Of a DNA stretch of 57,887 nucleotides, positions 57,058-57,887 are shown one piece after another. The notes beneath the pieces are model-generated. The model was not told the origin of the DNA, searched no databases, and was given only the letters and a program-made list of their open reading frames with translations. A program made the translations under genes and the position numbers. Positions within the stretch are counted from its first letter, which is position 1; every line of letters begins with the position of its first letter. This DNA is from Streptomyces sp. E2N166 (lineage in GTDB: Bacteria > Actinomycetota > Actinomycetes > Streptomycetales > Streptomycetaceae): contig NZ_RAIF01000032.1 of NCBI RefSeq assembly GCF_003671715.1, positions 1,876,632-1,934,518 on the forward strand, read 5' to 3'.

Positions 57058-57887
57058 CTATGCCGCGTCCGAGCCGTCGGGTGTCCACTGGTGTTCCAGG
57101 GTGTCGTACGTGTACTGGGGGAGGTTCTCGATGGCGCTGGTGCGAAAGGGGCGGCCGTCGTCGTCGACGCGCACGGTGCCCTTGCGGCCTTGGGAGGACC
57201 AGTCCAGCTCCAGGTACCAACGGCAGTCGCACGAACTGGTGCCGGCCGTGACCAGCAGCACCTCGGGGTCCTTCGCCGAGACGCGGTAGGGCATGCGCAC
57301 GGCCGGGATCGGCGTGCCGGTGTCGTTCCCGGCGACCGCGCGGGCGATGGGACGGTCCTTGTCGAGGTCCACGGCGAAGTACCGGGGAGTGACCGAACCG
57401 CCGCAGCCCTGGTCCATGGCGTAGGCGTTGCCCTCGGCCGGCGCCGTACGGCCGACCACGCGCACCCGCAGCGCCTCCAGCACGACCGCCGTGTCGCTGC
57501 GCCCCTGTACCGACAGCTGCACGAGCGTCTCCCCGCCGTGCACCGCGCTCTGCGTCGCCGCCCAGGGCGCCGCGTCCTGCGGGGCAGGGGGAGGGGGGAC
57601 CTGGCTCGGCGGCCTGGCGATGACGTAGTCGTGACCGCAACCGAGTTCCCATGCCTGCGAGTTGACCGACCAGGTGAGCGGCAGCCCGGCGGGTTGCTCG
57701 CCGCGGGGCGGGGCGGATGTCACGCCGGGCGGTCGCGAGGTGCCCGGCTTCTGCTTCGGGGTGGCGGAGCCTGAAGGCCGCTCATAGGCGGGTGTGCCGC
57801 TCGGGCTGGGTGAGGCGCCGCTCGGCTCAGGCGCCCTGGCCTCCGCCGTGCCGGACGCCGCCGGACCGGCGGCCCGGGCGGGAGCGT
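57058..57887 (-). CDS. C-terminal part of a secreted or anchored protein (partial)
   Basis: The minus-strand frame is open from the window edge to the stop at 57,058. The upstream stretch is a Pro/Ser/Gly/Thr-rich linker (PEPSGASPSPSGTPAYERPS). The C-terminal 200 residues form an all-beta domain with paired cysteines (WELGCGHDYVI, AMDQGCGGSVTPRYFAVDLD, GTSSCDCRWYLELDW), suited to an extracellular location. From memory, similar tails follow a HTH and membrane segment in Streptomyces XRE-type proteins, but the N-terminus is outside the window, so this is unproven. A GTG at 57,723 should not be taken as the true start. Confidence 0.65.
   Translation of the reverse strand, partial: APARAAGPAASGTAEARAPEPSGASPSPSGTPAYERPSGSATPKQKPGTSRPPGVTSAPPRGEQPAGLPLTWSVNSQAWELGCGHDYVIARPPSQVPPPPAPQDAAPWAATQSAVHGGETLVQLSVQGRSDTAVVLEALRVRVVGRTAPAEGNAYAMDQGCGGSVTPRYFAVDLDKDRPIARAVAGNDTGTPIPAVRMPYRVSAKDPEVLLVTAGTSSCDCRWYLELDWSSQGRKGTVRVDDDGRPFRTSAIENLPQYTYDTLEHQWTPDGSDAA

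Noticed and set aside
57058..57723. Complete 221-residue gene starting at GTG 57,723
   Set aside because: The frame remains open with protein-like linker sequence to the window edge, so the true start is upstream and the gene is partial.
1..57887. CRISPR arrays, tRNA/rRNA genes, intact insertion sequences
   Set aside because: No regularly spaced repeats with unique spacers, no cloverleaf or rRNA blocks, and no transposase with flanking inverted repeats were seen by eye.

Overview
The window is high-GC actinobacterial DNA and almost certainly comes from a Streptomyces chromosome. The supporting signs are strong G/C third-position codon use, many GTG starts, rare in-frame TTA codons, a snapalysin-type metalloprotease, a DUF5133 protein, ricin-lectin secreted hydrolases and many single-component regulators. 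No rRNA, tRNA, CRISPR array, plasmid origin or intact mobile element was seen. The mix of secreted hydrolases, stress-type oxidoreductases, small regulators and decayed gene remnants resembles an accessory or arm-proximal region rather than a core operon region.

Layout. 1-8.3 kb: tail of an upstream gene, DUF998 membrane protein, aldo/keto reductase, secreted EEP phosphodiesterase (copy 1), APC permease, a large one-pass receptor-like protein (degenerate STAND-type NTPase inside, LivK-type binding domain outside) and a DUF3500 protein. 8.4-18.3 kb: VOC and ABM proteins, an SRPBCC/ArsR operon with twin operators, an NADP-binding protein, an amidohydrolase/LuxR pair, a secreted NucA/NucB-type nuclease with a TTA codon, and a divergent TetR/SDR pair with two palindromic operators. 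18.4-30 kb: integrase remnant, APC permease, secreted GH5 glycosidase, secreted GDSL-ricin lipase, YceI protein, snapalysin, GlxA-type regulator, saccharopine-dehydrogenase-like protein, MFS exporter. 30-45 kb: quinone oxidoreductase under a SoxR/MerR-type promoter, WYL regulator and RidA, BtrH-like acyltransferase, ECF41 sigma factor with NDH-2-like oxidoreductase, an ATP-grasp plus S15/CocE hydrolase operon, a MarR-like gene under a second SoxR/MerR-type promoter, DUF5133, and PadR plus acyl-CoA dehydrogenase. 45-57.9 kb: very large polytopic membrane protein, EEP copy 2, a cis-prenyltransferase translationally coupled to an MpaB-type oxygenase carrying three EF-hands, a membrane spermidine-synthase-like protein, DUF6892, GNAT, an ABC-F resistance-type ATPase with two short upstream ORFs, and the C-terminal part of a secreted or membrane-anchored protein cut by the window edge.

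Themes. (1) At least a dozen genes have a TAnnnT -10 box placed 6-7 nt before the start codon, so leaderless transcription is prominent. (2) Several regulators sit beside well-defined dyads (ArsR, TetR, PadR, GlxA). Two distant promoters share a SoxR/MerR-like architecture with a 19-bp spacer. (3) Remnants of an integrase, a carboxylesterase, an alpha/beta hydrolase, a SnoaL-like protein and an ECF41 sigma factor lie between intact genes, indicating turnover.

The best candidates for undescribed biology are the cis-prenyltransferase/MpaB-EF-hand pair, the receptor-like fusion, the two-uORF leader of the ABC-F gene and the ATP-grasp/S15 hydrolase operon. Functions are inferred by recognising motifs by eye; no database search was run.
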